DNA of 37,996 nt from Nonomuraea sp. MG754425 (lineage in GTDB: Bacteria > Actinomycetota > Actinomycetes > Streptosporangiales > Streptosporangiaceae), in NCBI RefSeq assembly GCF_021699195.1, contig NZ_SSXE01000116.1, positions 1-37,996 on the forward strand, read 5' to 3'. Shown here piece after piece: positions 23,324-32,466 of this stretch. Every line of letters begins with the position of its first letter. The stretch's first letter is position 1. Position numbers and translations under genes: made by a program. Under the pieces are notes generated by a model. It was not told the origin of the DNA. It did not search any database and worked only from the letters and a program-made list of their open reading frames with translations.

Positions 23324-24223
23324 TCAACTCTGGCGTAGTAGTTCGATGACCGGCTCCATGGCGTCCAGGCCGCCCTCCAGAACCGTGATGTAGGTGAATC
23401 CGAACCGCTCACGGTTCTCGATGAGCTTGTCGACGATCTGCTCCGATGTGCCGACCAGGAATCCGGGAACCTCGCCGCGCTCTGCGATGCTCAGTGACGG
23501 TGCTAGGTGCTGGAGCCGCTCGAGCGCCGCGCGCCGTGCGGCGGTCACGATCACGGCTGGAGCTTCGTGGTTGAACTCCACCTCGGTGATCCGGTCACCG
23601 AGGAGGGACTTCACCAGTTCGACCCGTTCGGCTATGGCTTCTACTCCGGCGAAGACGGGCAGCCCCACCCTGTCGTTCGGACCGTCCGCACCACCGTTGA
23701 AGGCGACGATGTCAGCGTGTGCGGCTGCCAGCCGCAGGACTCGTCCGGCCCGGCCCGCGAGGAGCAGAGGAGGCCGGCGCCGCGACGGAGCGGGGTTCAC
23801 CGCCGGGTCGGTGAACAGCCGGTTCAGGTCGGACACCACATTTTCAAGAAGGGTCGCACGCTCGGCCGGAGTCGGGTACGGCATGCCGAGGGCCTGGAGC
23901 TTTTCCCGGGAAGCTGATGGCCGTCCGGCGGCGAGGCCGAGTTCGAGGCGGCCGTCGATCAAGAGATCTGTGGTGGCGATGTCGCGGACCAGTAATGCGG
24001 GAGCGTAGAGGGTGGCATTGAGGACGTAGGTACCTATCCGTGCCCGCTCGGTAGCCTCGGCAGCCAGGACCATCGCAGGGAACGGAGCGAGATTCCCGAG
24101 GTGGTCGATGACGGAGATGGTGTCGAATCCGACGTCTTCGGCTTTGCGGCACTTTTCCATCCACTCGCGGCGATCGGCGGCCGCCCGCAGGGCCACGCCG
24201 AATCGGAAGGCCCGGCCGGTCAT
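23324..24223 (-). CDS. LLM-class flavin/F420-dependent oxidoreductase
   Basis: A 299-aa TIM-barrel enzyme of the luciferase-like monooxygenase superfamily. The N-terminal strand 'FRFGVALRAAADRREWMEKC' is followed by 'AEDVGFDTISVIDHLGNLAP', 'TYVLNATLYAPALLVRDIAT' and 'GRLELGLAAGRPSASREKL', the pattern of the TIGR03621-type F420 group. The C-terminal 'VGTSEQIVDKLIENRERFGF' is the usual family end. It is probably F420-dependent; the substrate is unknown. ATG 24223 overlaps the stop of the NmrA-type gene (ATGA), so the two redox proteins are co-translated. Length is normal for the family. Confidence 0.88.
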   Translation of the reverse strand: MTGRAFRFGVALRAAADRREWMEKCRKAEDVGFDTISVIDHLGNLAPFPAMVLAAEATERARIGTYVLNATLYAPALLVRDIATTDLLIDGRLELGLAAGRPSASREKLQALGMPYPTPAERATLLENVVSDLNRLFTDPAVNPAPSRRRPPLLLAGRAGRVLRLAAAHADIVAFNGGADGPNDRVGLPVFAGVEAIAERVELVKSLLGDRITEVEFNHEAPAVIVTAARRAALERLQHLAPSLSIAERGEVPGFLVGTSEQIVDKLIENRERFGFTYITVLEGGLDAMEPVIELLRQS

Positions 24224-25104
24224 GCGGCGTCCTGGGGTTGGAAGTGGCGGGCGTGCTCTGCCGCCCATTGCGCGAATGTGCGCGGCGGGCGGCCGATGAT
24301 CTTCTCGACGTTGTCGGTCAGCGTGGTGCTGTACTCGCGTGACGCGCCGGCCATCTTGAGATAGATCTCCACGACGTCTGTGTCGCTGACTCCAGGAATC
24401 TGGGTGAAGGCCCGGAAAAGAGACAGGTTCGGTCGCTTGGCGCGCGTGCTCCACTGCTGTCGTGTCTGGTCGGGGGTGAGTTCTTCGAAACGCAGGTCGC
24501 GGCCGGTGACCTCGGTCAGGTGGCGAATCATCTCGCGGGGGGTGAGGATTTCGGGCCCGGTGAGGTGGTAGGCCTGGCCGGTGTGGCCGTCCTGGGTCAG
24601 GACCGTCGCGGCCACGGCGGCGATGTCGGACTCGTGGATGGGCGGAGACTTGCGGTCGCCGTACGGCTCGCGTACGACGCCGGTGGTGCGTAGCGGCTCG
24701 CCCCAGTCGCTGAGGAAGTTGGCCATGAACTGCACCGGGTTCAGATAGGTCCACTGCAGGGTACTGGCCCTGACGGCCGGCTCCAGGCTGCCCTCCTGCC
24801 AGCCGCTCAGCAACGTCACCTTGCCGACTCCGGTTTCTCGTAGGAGATCCGCGATCTGTTGTCCGTTGCGCAGCGGTCGGTAGTCACCGCCGAAGTTGAT
24901 GAGATGAGCGGCGGTGACGTCGTTGAACGCTGGGCGTAGCGTACGCGCGTCGGTGAGGTCGCCCGCGACCACTTCGACGCCTTCAGGAAGGCCGGCGGTG
25001 GCCGGGTTACGGGTCAATGCTCGCACCTTCTGGCCTTGACGGAGAAGGTGGCCGACGAGGTGGCGACCCACGGTTCCGGTCGCACCGGTAACAAGAATAG
25101 TCAC
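24220..25104 (-). CDS. NmrA-type NAD(P)-binding oxidoreductase
   Basis: A 294-aa atypical SDR. The Rossmann motif 'VTGATGTVGRHLVGHLL' is at residues 5-21, with 'VRALTRNPATAGLP' for NADP selectivity and 'VVAGDLTDARTL' following. The substrate domain has 'WTYLNPVQFMANF', 'IHESDIAAVAATVL' and 'LTGPEILTPREMIRHL'. It is a paralogue of the gene at 2-694 with the same C-terminal pattern. It is coupled to the LLM oxidoreductase by a 4-bp overlap. The GTG at 25104 has no clear ribosome site, so a leaderless mRNA is possible. Substrate unknown. Confidence 0.88.
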   Translation of the reverse strand: MTILVTGATGTVGRHLVGHLLRQGQKVRALTRNPATAGLPEGVEVVAGDLTDARTLRPAFNDVTAAHLINFGGDYRPLRNGQQIADLLRETGVGKVTLLSGWQEGSLEPAVRASTLQWTYLNPVQFMANFLSDWGEPLRTTGVVREPYGDRKSPPIHESDIAAVAATVLTQDGHTGQAYHLTGPEILTPREMIRHLTEVTGRDLRFEELTPDQTRQQWSTRAKRPNLSLFRAFTQIPGVSDTDVVEIYLKMAGASREYSTTLTDNVEKIIGRPPRTFAQWAAEHARHFQPQDAA

Positions 25105-25255
25105 GTCTCGTGAGAGGGATTCGGATGGTCCGAGTGTGACATCGCATCAGCGGAGACGGAGGCCCTGGAGCGCGATCTCGGTTGGGGCGGCCCGAGATTC
25201 GCGGAGGACTCGCACCCGGCCACGGCCTTCTCCCCTCACTCCTCAACCGGGGCTC

Positions 25256-25404
25256 AAAGCCCGGTCGGGAGATGTCCCCGGCCCGGCCTCGGTACGTGCA
25301 GGTCGTCAGCTTCCTGACCTGCCCGGTGGCGACGTCGAAGGCGTATGTTTGGTCGCCCAGTACCGGCACCGTGCCTGGCTTCGGGGACTTGATGAGGACT
25401 GGAT
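25256..25404 (-). pseudogene. Second orphan C-terminal fragment of the beta-propeller family
   Basis: On the minus strand the frame reads 'GDQTYAFDVATGQVRKLTTC', then 'TYRGRAGDISRPGF'. This is the same C-terminal piece found at 1681-1863, and it is related to the intact protein at 8662-9852. Compared with the first fragment one T is missing near the end, so the stop codon is out of frame and the reading runs on. No upstream blades or start are present. The flanks of 25105-25642 hold nothing else I recognise. Confidence 0.6.
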
Positions 25405-25642
25405 CGAGATGGGCGGCCCGCCGTGAGCGTCCACGGACGTGGTGTACGGGTTTGAACCCGTTCGTCACCTTGATACCCGTGAGGGAAGATCGATGTGACA
25501 TGAGGGCGGCCACTCCGCGACGCGAGGAACGGCCTTGATGATCTGGCTCACATTTCGTCAACGTACGTCACGTTTATGAGGCCGGCGCTCCTCTTGGGTG
25601 CGTACCGGCTCGACTGGGAGCTCGGCAATCGAAAGGACATCC

Positions 25643-26128
25643 ATGAAGCGTGTGCTGACACGCAGCGCCGTCGCCTTCTTCGTCGCGGTAAGCGCGTTGG
25701 GGGTGGCAGCGGTCCCGGCTTCGGCTCACACCCTGGCGTCGGCCGTCGTTTCCGCGGACGGCTGTGGCTGGCCCAACGGCAACTACACCATTCTGCACTC
25801 CGACCCGGTCGAGGTGAACGGAGTCGACATCCCCTATGAGCGGTTGGGGACGGCCTACCTGCTATGGAATGCCCAGTACGGCCAGAACTGCGCCGTCGCC
25901 CTGCGTACTGGAAGCGCGCACGGAGTTGCCAGCCAGACCAAGGCCGTCCTCCGGGTGGGGAGCGACAAGGGGTTCCAGTCGTACACCGATGCCGGGTCCT
26001 ACGGCCACTTCGCGGCAGTCAGCGCTTCGGCGGAGAACCAGTGCGTCAACTACACCGTCTGGATCGACTCTCCTGAAACCGGTCGTACCGGTCAAGCCGG
26101 CCGCGCCGCCTGGGGCAACTGCAGTTGA
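25643..26128 (+). CDS. SapA-like small secreted protein, second copy
   Basis: A 161-aa exported protein with a basic start 'MKRVLTR', hydrophobic core and 'VPASA' cleavage region. The mature part follows the family pattern seen at 2178-2600: an early 'CGW', 'GTAYLLWNAQYGQNCAVALR', 'YTDAGSYGHFAAVSASAENQ', a Cys in 'CVNYTVWI' and a C-terminal Cys ('WGNCS'). Identity to the first copy is modest, so they diverged long ago or were acquired separately. The leader AATCGAAAGGACATCC before ATG 25643 nearly equals that of the first copy. Extracellular or spore-associated; molecular role unknown. Confidence 0.75.
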   Translation: MKRVLTRSAVAFFVAVSALGVAAVPASAHTLASAVVSADGCGWPNGNYTILHSDPVEVNGVDIPYERLGTAYLLWNAQYGQNCAVALRTGSAHGVASQTKAVLRVGSDKGFQSYTDAGSYGHFAAVSASAENQCVNYTVWIDSPETGRTGQAGRAAWGNCS

Positions 26129-27051
26129 CCCCTCCTCCTATCGAGCACTGGAGCGATGCGATGACCATGCACTCTTCCCCTTACTAAGCCGACGCGGTCG
26201 CGACCGGGGTTTCGTCGGGCATCAGGACCGCCACCGCCCGACTGCTGGAAGCCCAGAGGTCTCGAGCGGTCCTGATCGCCTGGCACGCAGAACCGGCTGG
26301 ACGCTCTGCGTAGGCATCTTGCGTACGTGGGCGGTTAGGACGTGCCAATCCTCCTCGGCCTCGCCGCAACAGAGGCGGACGTGATTGAGACTGCCGCCCG
26401 GAAACTGGGTGGCCTGGGCCTCATCGCGAACGTGGTGGGGATCCTGTCACCCGGGATTCTGACGAACGGCCGGCCGAACGGATGAGCGTGCGGAATCACT
26501 CCCTCGGACCTGCCCACTGGACTAACCGTCCGGGAGGGCGGTCACTGGTTTTCTGAATTTGCTCTCCTCCGAAAGCTTGCCGCTTCGGGTTCCGTGCTCA
26601 GGCTGTGCCTGGTGCCCGGGTCCTCAATCTTTGTTGTGGCAAGGAAGTTGCTGGTCGTCTGGGCTCACAATCACAGCGTCGCCGGAATCGGGAACAGAAG
26701 TCAGTGCAGTTTTCTGGCGGTGGCTCGGTGTCGCTGACCGGAGTGGCCTTTGTGCGCGGGAAACGCGTCCACCCACGTGGCGGTAGGCGCGTTGACGGGT
26801 GCGGCGGGACGCTACGAGGTGAGTGCCTCGCGACACCGTTGGATATGCCAGCAGAGGTGGCGCCGCCTGCTCACGCTCCGTGAGCAAAGCCGTTCGGGCG
26901 GAACTGTGGCTACCCTCCCCGAGGGCAAAGGAAGAAAGCCTTGTGCGGTGGATCACACTTTCTCGGTCGACGTCACATCGCACGGCTCACTCAGCTCTTA
27001 CATGTAATCGCTTCCGCAAGGAAAACTGTTAGACGCACGGTAAGGAGCAAG
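26129..27051. other. 920-bp stretch of remnants without a supported gene
   Basis: No frame here has both a ribosome site and a recognisable product. A 47-codon plus-strand frame from GTG 26341 to TGA 26484 contains 'EADVIETAARKLGGLGLIAN' and 'VVGILSPG', which faintly recalls the NNAG region of short-chain dehydrogenases. It may be a shard of such a gene. Base composition is less GC-rich than in the genes around it. Confidence 0.35.
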
Positions 27052-27372
27052 ATGCAGAACTGGAAAACTCGCATGGGTACGATCGCGGTGACGATGCTTA
27101 TTTCGCTGAGCGCGGCTGCCCTTTCCGCCTCGTCGGCAAGCGTCGCAACTGCCGACGCGCACGTCTCAGCGGCGACCATATGCCAGTATGAGGTCCGCCA
27201 GACCACTCCCAGGTGGACCACGGCCACCGGCTCGACCTACGTGGGCCATTTCGCGGCCGGAAGCATCGTGAGTGCGTACACGGGTCAGACAAACAACCGG
27301 CTGAAGACGACCAGCGGCTACTGGATCATCGGCTCTCATATCCGTTCCACTGGAGCCGTCTGCGCAGTGTAG
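27052..27372 (+). CDS. Small secreted protein with bacterial SH3-like fold
   Basis: A 106-aa exported protein. An N-terminal signal segment ('TIAVTMLISLSAAALSASSA') precedes a ~65-residue domain with alternating beta strands: 'CQYEVRQTTPRWTTATGSTY', 'VGHFAAGSIVSAYTGQTNNR' and 'LKTTSGYWIIGSHIRSTGAV'. This is the layout of bacterial SH3-like domains that often bind cell-wall peptides. Two Cys residues (near each end of the domain) may pair. AAGGAG lies four bases before ATG 27052. It stands alone in a region of remnants. Function in the wall or medium is inferred only from the fold. Confidence 0.7.
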   Translation: MQNWKTRMGTIAVTMLISLSAAALSASSASVATADAHVSAATICQYEVRQTTPRWTTATGSTYVGHFAAGSIVSAYTGQTNNRLKTTSGYWIIGSHIRSTGAVCAV

Positions 27373-27869
27373 CTGTTCAGGTCTTCAGCCGATGACTGTA
27401 GGTTGGGACGACTGAACGGTCCTTCGGCGCTATTCGAGTTTCACAGAGTTCACCAACACAATATGTACGGGCTTCAGGGTGGCGCTCGAATCGAGAATGC
27501 CATTTCCGTAACATCTGCTCTCCAGTGTCTCGTTCGTGAACATGCCCGCCTGGCATTCGGCGTGGAAGTCGTGGTGGCATGGTCGACGAACAGCCAAATT
27601 CCTATGAAGAAAGACTGTTGCCAGGACCTGCTCGGGTAGCGGCCAGCCGGAATGTCACTTGTTTGCAGCAGAGATCGCTGCGTCACGTTTTCGGCCCACC
27701 GTCGCTCCCGTACCTGGCCGGTCGATACAGCAGCGAGGGGAGGTGAATCACATGTACAACCTCGTCAACATCTGGTGGTAAAGCAATCATGGCGGGGGTT
27801 CGCACAGGAAAGCGAGGCCCCGCCATGCCCTCGCCGGCTTCTCCGATAGGAATACCGCCGAGGGCGCGG
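27373..27869. other. 500-bp stretch without a supported gene
   Basis: Open frames on both strands lack ribosome sites and known motifs. It may include the decayed 3' end of the phosphotransferase fragment that follows. I see nothing firmly assignable. Confidence 0.4.
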
Positions 27870-28090
27870 CGTACTGTCCGTCCGCGTGCGCGGCGCAGGG
27901 TCGCAGCGCACGCCGCGGATGGTGCCGTCCGCGGTGAGGGCCTTGGCCGGATGCAGGTCGCCGTGAAGCCAGGGCGCCGGGCCTGCCCAGTCGAGCGCGG
28001 CGGCGACGTCATCCCAGACCACACGGACAGCGTCCAGATCGGGATCAGCCCATCTCGTTGGCCGAGACGAGCCCCGTGAGGCTTGGTAGC
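27870..28090 (-). pseudogene. Aminoglycoside/macrolide phosphotransferase-type fragment
   Basis: The minus strand reads 'VWDDVAAALDWAGPAPWLHG', continuing 'DLHPAKALTADGTIRGV'. This contains the APH catalytic loop HGDLHPxN/K, except that the usual Asn is replaced by Lys. The downstream Mg-binding 'DFGD' segment is lost ('VRCDPAP' instead), and the N-lobe is absent. The remnant is inactive and does not imply resistance. Confidence 0.6.
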
Positions 28091-28275
28091 GAGCCTGCCA
28101 TCGCCGGGCAGCAGTTCGTCGGCCCTCGACGACATCGACCATGCCACGCGAACCGCCACCACCCATCTCAACACCCAGGCCAAACCTTGGGTCTGGGGCC
28201 TCTCACCACCGCCACCCCGGCAGCTACCGAGATGCGAGCCAGTGCTCCGGCCTTCAGGACTCCGTTGGGGATCTC

Positions 28276-29045
28276 TCATCTCACACATTTGCGGAGTAGC
28301 CGGGATAAATAGGTTCTTCGTGTTGGCTCAGGTGGAATGCCGTGTTCCCAGGCATGGATGCGGATCAGGTTGACGGCTGGGGCGGCCAGGCAGTGGCCCA
28401 GGTGAGTGCGTTGTAAGCCGTGGGTAGCGGCTGCGGCGCAGGCCGGTGCGGGAAGTGAATTGGTGGACGGTGGACTCGATGCCGGCACGGGGCCGATAGC
28501 GGTGCCGCCAGGCGGGGGTGTCTTGCTCGCGGCGGCGCTGCTGGAGGGCGGCCCGCTGGCGGGGTGGCGCAGGGTCAGGGTCCGTCCCCACCGGGGCAGA
28601 GGGCGGTGCGCGCCTGGCCGTCGATGGGGAAGTGCTCGTGGGTGAAGCGGCCGTCAGCCGCGGCCACGGTGATGGGGCGGGCGGGACCGACGAGGACGAC
28701 GCCGCGGACCGCGGCGGCCTCGACAAGGGCCGCCGCGGTGACGTAGCCGCTGTCGAGCAGGTGCTCGGTGGAAGAAGCCGTCCGCGCCCACCTGACGCAG
28801 CCATTCCTCGCGGTCGGCGCCGGGCAGTTGTCCGTGCCAGGAGTCGATCCGCTCCCCGTACCGGCGCAGCCACCGCTGCTCCTGCCCGGCCAGCGCCTCC
28901 AGCGCCGTACGCAGCACCTCGCCGACGAACTCCATCCGGTTGAGCAGTCGCACATCGGCCAGAATCTTGGTGGAATCGGTCCGCTGCCGCCCGCGCGAGC
29001 GCAGCAGCCCACGAGTAGCGGCCACTTCCAGCACCGCCTCAGGAT
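28276..29045 (-). pseudogene. IS1182-family transposase, multiply frameshifted
   Basis: Pieces in three frames line up along IS1182-type transposases. 'LRSRGRQRTDSTKILADVRL' and 'LNRMEFVGEVLRTALEALAG' come first, followed by 'SWHGQLPGADREEWLRQVGA'. Next are 'STEHLLDSGYVTAAALVEAA' and 'RFTHEHFPIDGQARTALCPG', then 'DTPAWRHRYRPRAGIESTVH' (catalytic Glu region) and 'THLGHCLAAPAVNLIRIHAW'. The stop is at 28276. At least three frameshifts and an internal loss are needed to connect them, and the N-terminus is absent. Confidence 0.75.
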
Positions 29046-29093
29046 CTCGCCTCCTTCGGCGCGGATCTTCTCCGCCTTTGCCCGACCGCCGGT

Positions 29094-29276
29094 CAGAGTC
29101 AAGCGCTGGCCACGGCGTTCGGGGGCGCGCGGACGGTGTTCAACGACGGGCTGCGCATGAGGCAGGACGCACGGATACGGGGCTTGCCTCACATCTCGGA
29201 CGGGGACCTGTCCAAGCAGGTCATCACGGCTGCGAAGACGACGCCGGAGCGGTCATGGCTCGGCGAGGTCCGCGAA
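29094..29276 (+). pseudogene. TnpB (IS605/IS607 OrfB) N-terminal fragment
   Basis: The plus strand reads 'QALATAFGGARTVFNDGLRM', 'RQDARIRGLPHISDGDLSKQ', then 'VITAAKTTPERSWLGEV'. This is the conserved N-terminal wedge region of TnpB from IS605/IS607 elements. Both the first ~15 codons and everything beyond residue ~75 are missing, including the RuvC and zinc-finger regions. It directly abuts the IS1182 remnant. Confidence 0.7.
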
Positions 29277-29490
29277 GAAGCAGTAACCCACCCGGAGCCG
29301 CACGCGCGGCAGACGAGACTCACCGTCCTTTGGGCAGAGTGGATGACAATCCAACGGTTCACCTACACCCCCTGTGAGGAACGCAGCATTATGGGCTGTT
29401 CCGTCGCCCCCGAAGGGATCATCGCCTGGCCTGCCAGGAACGCCGGTGCTCCTCGCCGCCGATCGCCGCGGAGCCGGAGGAAGTCGAATA

Positions 29491-29533
29491 TTTGTAAGGC
29501 GGCTTGCACATAGTTCGTAAGCTGCCTTACGAA
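29491..29533. promoter_or_regulatory. Two tandem 20-bp operator-like boxes
   Basis: Box 1 (29491-29510, TTTGTAAGGCGGCTTGCACA) and box 2 (29514-29533) are 3 bp apart. Box 2 is a perfect 8-bp-arm palindrome TTCGTAAG-CTGC-CTTACGAA. Read on the opposite strand, box 2 matches box 1 at 15 of 20 bases. Box 2 ends 6 bp before the ATG of the Phd-like gene, the expected place for antitoxin autoregulation. Confidence 0.6.
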
Positions 29534-29539
29534 TTCTGG

Positions 29540-30120
29540 ATGATCGACAAAGCACGGCTGTCGTACGACGGTCTCGTGGAGTTGCTCGGTGTCCCCGTTC
29601 CCGTCCCCGTCTCCATCGAAGACGCTCGCGCCCGTTGGGGCTCGCTCGTGACTGCGGGCGCGAACGGCAGGACTGTCGTGATCACCCGAGAGCGCTGGGA
29701 GTGGGCCGGGCTCGTACCGCTGTCGAAGGTGGGCGGGGTACGGACCGGCCTGCCCCTCGTGCCGGTGTCGATCGCGCGGCGCAAGCTCGGCGAACTTTGT
29801 CCGTCAGGTCGCTGACCCGTACGGAGAGCCCGTGCGGCTGGGCCGCCACCGCACTCCAGTGGCCGGCCTGGTCGGGGCCCATCTTCTCCTGGACAGGGCC
29901 GACCTCTCGCAGCATCCGGCGGCCGACGCCCTGCTCGCCGGCGGGCACAGCATCACGCTTTCCCGCAATCCCGTAGAAGGGCTTGTCCTGGCCGTCGCCC
30001 GCGATCGGAACGGCGCCGAGAGCTCGGCCGGGCGGGCCGCAACGTCCGCGAGGCACTGCGCGCTCTCGCCGAGCCGCCACCGTGGCGCCGCCCGGACTGG
30101 CCGGCGGGCGGCATCACCAG
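29540..30120 (+). pseudogene. Double-Phd antitoxin-like gene with compensating frameshifts
   Basis: The first ~90 codons from ATG 29540 include 'VSIEDARARWGSLVTAGANG' and 'RTVVITRERWEWAGLVPLSK', a Phd/YefM-type antitoxin domain. A second similar unit follows: 'VSIARRKLGELVRQVADPYG', 'EPVRLGRHRTPVAGLVGAHL'. An extra T near 29800 (CTTTG for CTTG) breaks the frame there. A one-base loss near 30028 restores it, giving 'ELGRAGRNVREALRALAEPP' and 'WRRPDWPAGGITS'. No toxin gene follows. It could be a recent pseudogene or, if the indels are sequencing errors, an intact ~190-aa protein. Confidence 0.55.
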
Positions 30121-30434
30121 CACACCCAGCCAGGAGCAGCCAGGCGGGCTCAAGCCAGGAAGCAGGCTCTGCCGGCGCAGCCTAATGCTGCGTTCCTCGG
30201 ATCGTGCAGCCAGTTGGCCGAGGCAAAGCCCAGATCCGGCCGGCGGCCATCGGCGCCGCGAGCGGGATAAAGTCGCGGGTCTTGCCCCAGTAGGTGAGGG
30301 CGTGGTCCAAAGCGTCGAGCACCGCTACGGTCGGCCGAGACCACCTTGAACCTCTGCACAGCGGTCAGGGCGTGCATGGTGGACCAGTCGGCCCTTGAAG
30401 AACTGCAGGACCAGACGAGACCAACCAAGCCGAC
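30121..30434. other. Gene-free stretch between pseudogenes
   Basis: About 310 bp. The minus strand carries a short frame ('VLDALDHALTYWGKTRDFIP') that may be the end of a lost gene. Nothing is assignable. Confidence 0.3.
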
Positions 30435-30754
30435 TCCGTCACCATGAACGTGGCGATCGGCGGCGGTGGCAGGTTCGTCGACCTCAAGGTCAACGCCCTG
30501 AGCGGGGTTCCCGTCCTCAACGCCCCGTACACCGTCACGGTCGAGGTGGCGAACACGGGCACGGAGATCGCGCAAGCCGTGCCGGTGGAGATCATCCTGC
30601 CGCCGCACACCACCATCGTCGAGGCCGGGGGCGACGGCAACTTCACCTGTGTCCCCGCCGTTCCGCCCCGGTGCTGGTGTCCAGCGCCGCCGAGTTCGTC
30701 GAGTGCGAGCCGAACATCGAGTACCGCGACGTCAACGGGAGCCGTCCGCGGTGA
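30435..30754 (+). pseudogene. CARDB/DUF11-like secreted protein fragment
   Basis: The plus strand reads 'VDLKVNALSGVPVLNAPYTV', 'TVEVANTGTEIAQAVPVEII' and 'LPPHTTIVEAGGDGNFTCVP'. This is the strand pattern of CARDB/DUF11 domains, which form Ig-like repeats in exported proteins. After about 30660 the frame shifts and ends as 'SSAAEFVECEPNIEYRDVNG' with a stop at 30752-30754. No signal peptide or start is present. Confidence 0.5.
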
Positions 30755-31000
30755 TGTTCGCCGAGAGCCCGCCGTTCGCTGTGCTGGTCGTGGGACCTGT
30801 CATCGGCGAGCAGCACATGCGAGACATCCATGTGGTCAGCAGCCCCGACAGGCTCACTTCTGTACAGGACAGCGACGTGCGTTTCCCTGTTCGAGGACTT
30901 ATGAGCTGGGTCACATGGGGCGCGGACACGTCACACTCGGCGCGGCCCCACGCCTCTTGGTTGGCGATCCGCTGAGAACCGCAAAAGGAGATCGACACCG

Positions 31001-31429
31001 ATGCGCATCAGAAGCGTACTGGCGAGTGCGGCGGTGACCGCCACCTCCCTGCTGGTCATCGCAGCCCCTGCACAGGCCCAGCCCGACGGGAAATGCGAAT
31101 ACAGCAACATCGTCTGCCTCTACGAGAACAAGTCCTTCAACGCCGGGGACGGCACCAGCAACGACCATTGGATCGACTTCTCGATAAATATCTCTGATTT
31201 CCGCGACTACAACTGGAGGAACTATAAATACGAGGACAGTGGTGACGGAATTGACAATGAGGTCAGCTCGGTCAAGTTCACCTCCTCGATTCGATGCTTC
31301 TACCTGTATCAGAACGTCGGGTACAGCGGGGCGGCCTCCCTCTTCATCTCGCCCATCAGCAAGGGCGATCTGTCCGGGACGGCCATCGGGGACAACCGCG
31401 CCAGCTCGCTGAAGTTCATCAGCTGCTGA
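31001..31429 (+). CDS. Peptidase inhibitor I36 / crystallin-like secreted protein
   Basis: A 142-aa exported protein. The signal peptide 'MRIRSVLASAAVTATSLLVI' ends at about 'APAQA'. The mature protein has two beta/gamma-crystallin-like halves: 'CLYENKSFNAGDGTSNDHWI' with 'VSSVKFTSSIRCFYLYQNVG', then 'YSGAASLFISPISKGDLSG' and 'SSLKFISC'. The 'VCLYENxxF' and 'SSVKxxS' patterns are typical of the I36 (SMPI-like) family. Four Cys residues probably form two disulfides. AAAGGAG lies upstream of ATG 31001. A lipoprotein gene follows after 10 bp. Protease inhibition is a family possibility, not shown. Confidence 0.85.
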   Translation: MRIRSVLASAAVTATSLLVIAAPAQAQPDGKCEYSNIVCLYENKSFNAGDGTSNDHWIDFSINISDFRDYNWRNYKYEDSGDGIDNEVSSVKFTSSIRCFYLYQNVGYSGAASLFISPISKGDLSGTAIGDNRASSLKFISC

Positions 31430-31439
31430 GCTCCCGCCG

Positions 31440-32264
31440 ATGAGAACCCTCCGCTTCGTAACCGTGTTGGCAGCAATCACGACTACCGGCTGCACACAAG
31501 CCCCCGCCGTGAGCCCGACTGCCGGGGCCGGAATCGTGCTGCCGTTCGACGCCTACCGGCTCACTCCCAACAACGTCGCACGGATCGCCGCGGGCGAGCA
31601 TGCGCTGCTGCGCGCGTGCATGAAGCGGAGGGGTCTGCGGTGGACCCGTCCGGCCAGACCGGCGTCGGCACGCGGTGCGGTCAAGATCGACGAGAACGCC
31701 CGCCGGTACGGCCTGGCCGATGAAGCAACCGCGCGACGCCACGGCTACCACGTACCGGATGACCTCGCCCAGGTCCGGGCACAGGCGAAGGACGACGCCT
31801 GGTACTCCACCCTCACCATGCGCGAACGCACGGCGCTGAAGGGCTGCTTGTCCGAGGCGGAGACCCGGCTCCGTGACGGGGTCGGTGACCTGGGCGAAGG
31901 CTGGTTCCCCCAGCTTGACGTGAGAGCCTTCGAGAGCGCCGCCGCCGACCCGGACGTGGTGCGGGCGACCACCGAGTGGAACCGGTGCATGGCGCAGCAG
32001 GGCTACGTCTACCCGGACCCGCTACGGGCCATCGCCGACCCCCGCTGGAAGCTCGGCTCGCCTGCGACGTCACCGCTGGAACGGGCCGTGGCCACGGCCG
32101 ACGTGCGCTGCAAGCGGTCGGCGGACCTCGTGGCCTTGCGCGCCGCTGCCGAGACCCGGATCCAGCGCGAGCTGATCGGCAAGAACGCTGGGCGGCTCGA
32201 AAGCCTCGAACGGTCGAACGCCCGCCTTCTGCGCAACGCGGACGCGGCCCGATCAGGTCGCTGA
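31440..32264 (+). CDS. Actinobacterial lipoprotein of unknown function
   Basis: A 274-aa protein with an N-terminal lipoprotein signal; Cys18 follows 'AAITTTG'. The lipobox is atypical (Thr at -3). The mature part is rich in Arg, Ala and Glu and carries paired Cys motifs: 'LLRACMKRRGLRWTRP' and 'GCLSEAETRLRD', then 'EWNRCMAQQGYVYPDPL' and 'VRCKRSADL'. These repeated 'C-M-xx-R/Q-G' units are known in actinobacterial lipoproteins near secreted proteins. It starts 10 bp after the I36-like gene and is probably co-transcribed. It would be anchored to the outer leaflet; role unknown. Confidence 0.8.
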   Translation: MRTLRFVTVLAAITTTGCTQAPAVSPTAGAGIVLPFDAYRLTPNNVARIAAGEHALLRACMKRRGLRWTRPARPASARGAVKIDENARRYGLADEATARRHGYHVPDDLAQVRAQAKDDAWYSTLTMRERTALKGCLSEAETRLRDGVGDLGEGWFPQLDVRAFESAAADPDVVRATTEWNRCMAQQGYVYPDPLRAIADPRWKLGSPATSPLERAVATADVRCKRSADLVALRAAAETRIQRELIGKNAGRLESLERSNARLLRNADAARSGR

Positions 32265-32466
32265 CTCCACCCTGGGTGATCGCCTCGTCCCCGGCATATC
32301 CAGTACGGCCGAGCCAATCCGTCAGCAGGCCACGAGCGCACTCAGCTCCGCAACACTCGTCCGAAGGCATTGGGGCCACCTCACTCATCGCGAGCGAAAT
32401 GGCCGAGCCCACCCGATCACTTCCAGTAGCATCCAGGCAAGCAGCTGAGCACCCAGCGGAGGAGCG

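Noticed and set aside
27870..28090. Possible antibiotic phosphotransferase
   Set aside because: Only the catalytic-loop region remains, the loop Asn is replaced and the Mg-binding motif is lost. Not a functional resistance gene.
29094..29276. TnpB/omega-RNA guided nuclease system
   Set aside because: Only an N-terminal fragment without the RuvC domain is present, and no element end was found.
31813..32412. 199-codon minus-strand frame beginning MGSAISLAMSEVAPMPSDEC
   Set aside because: The first ~50 residues look protein-like, but the rest is antisense to the lipoprotein gene. At most it is a decapitated remnant.
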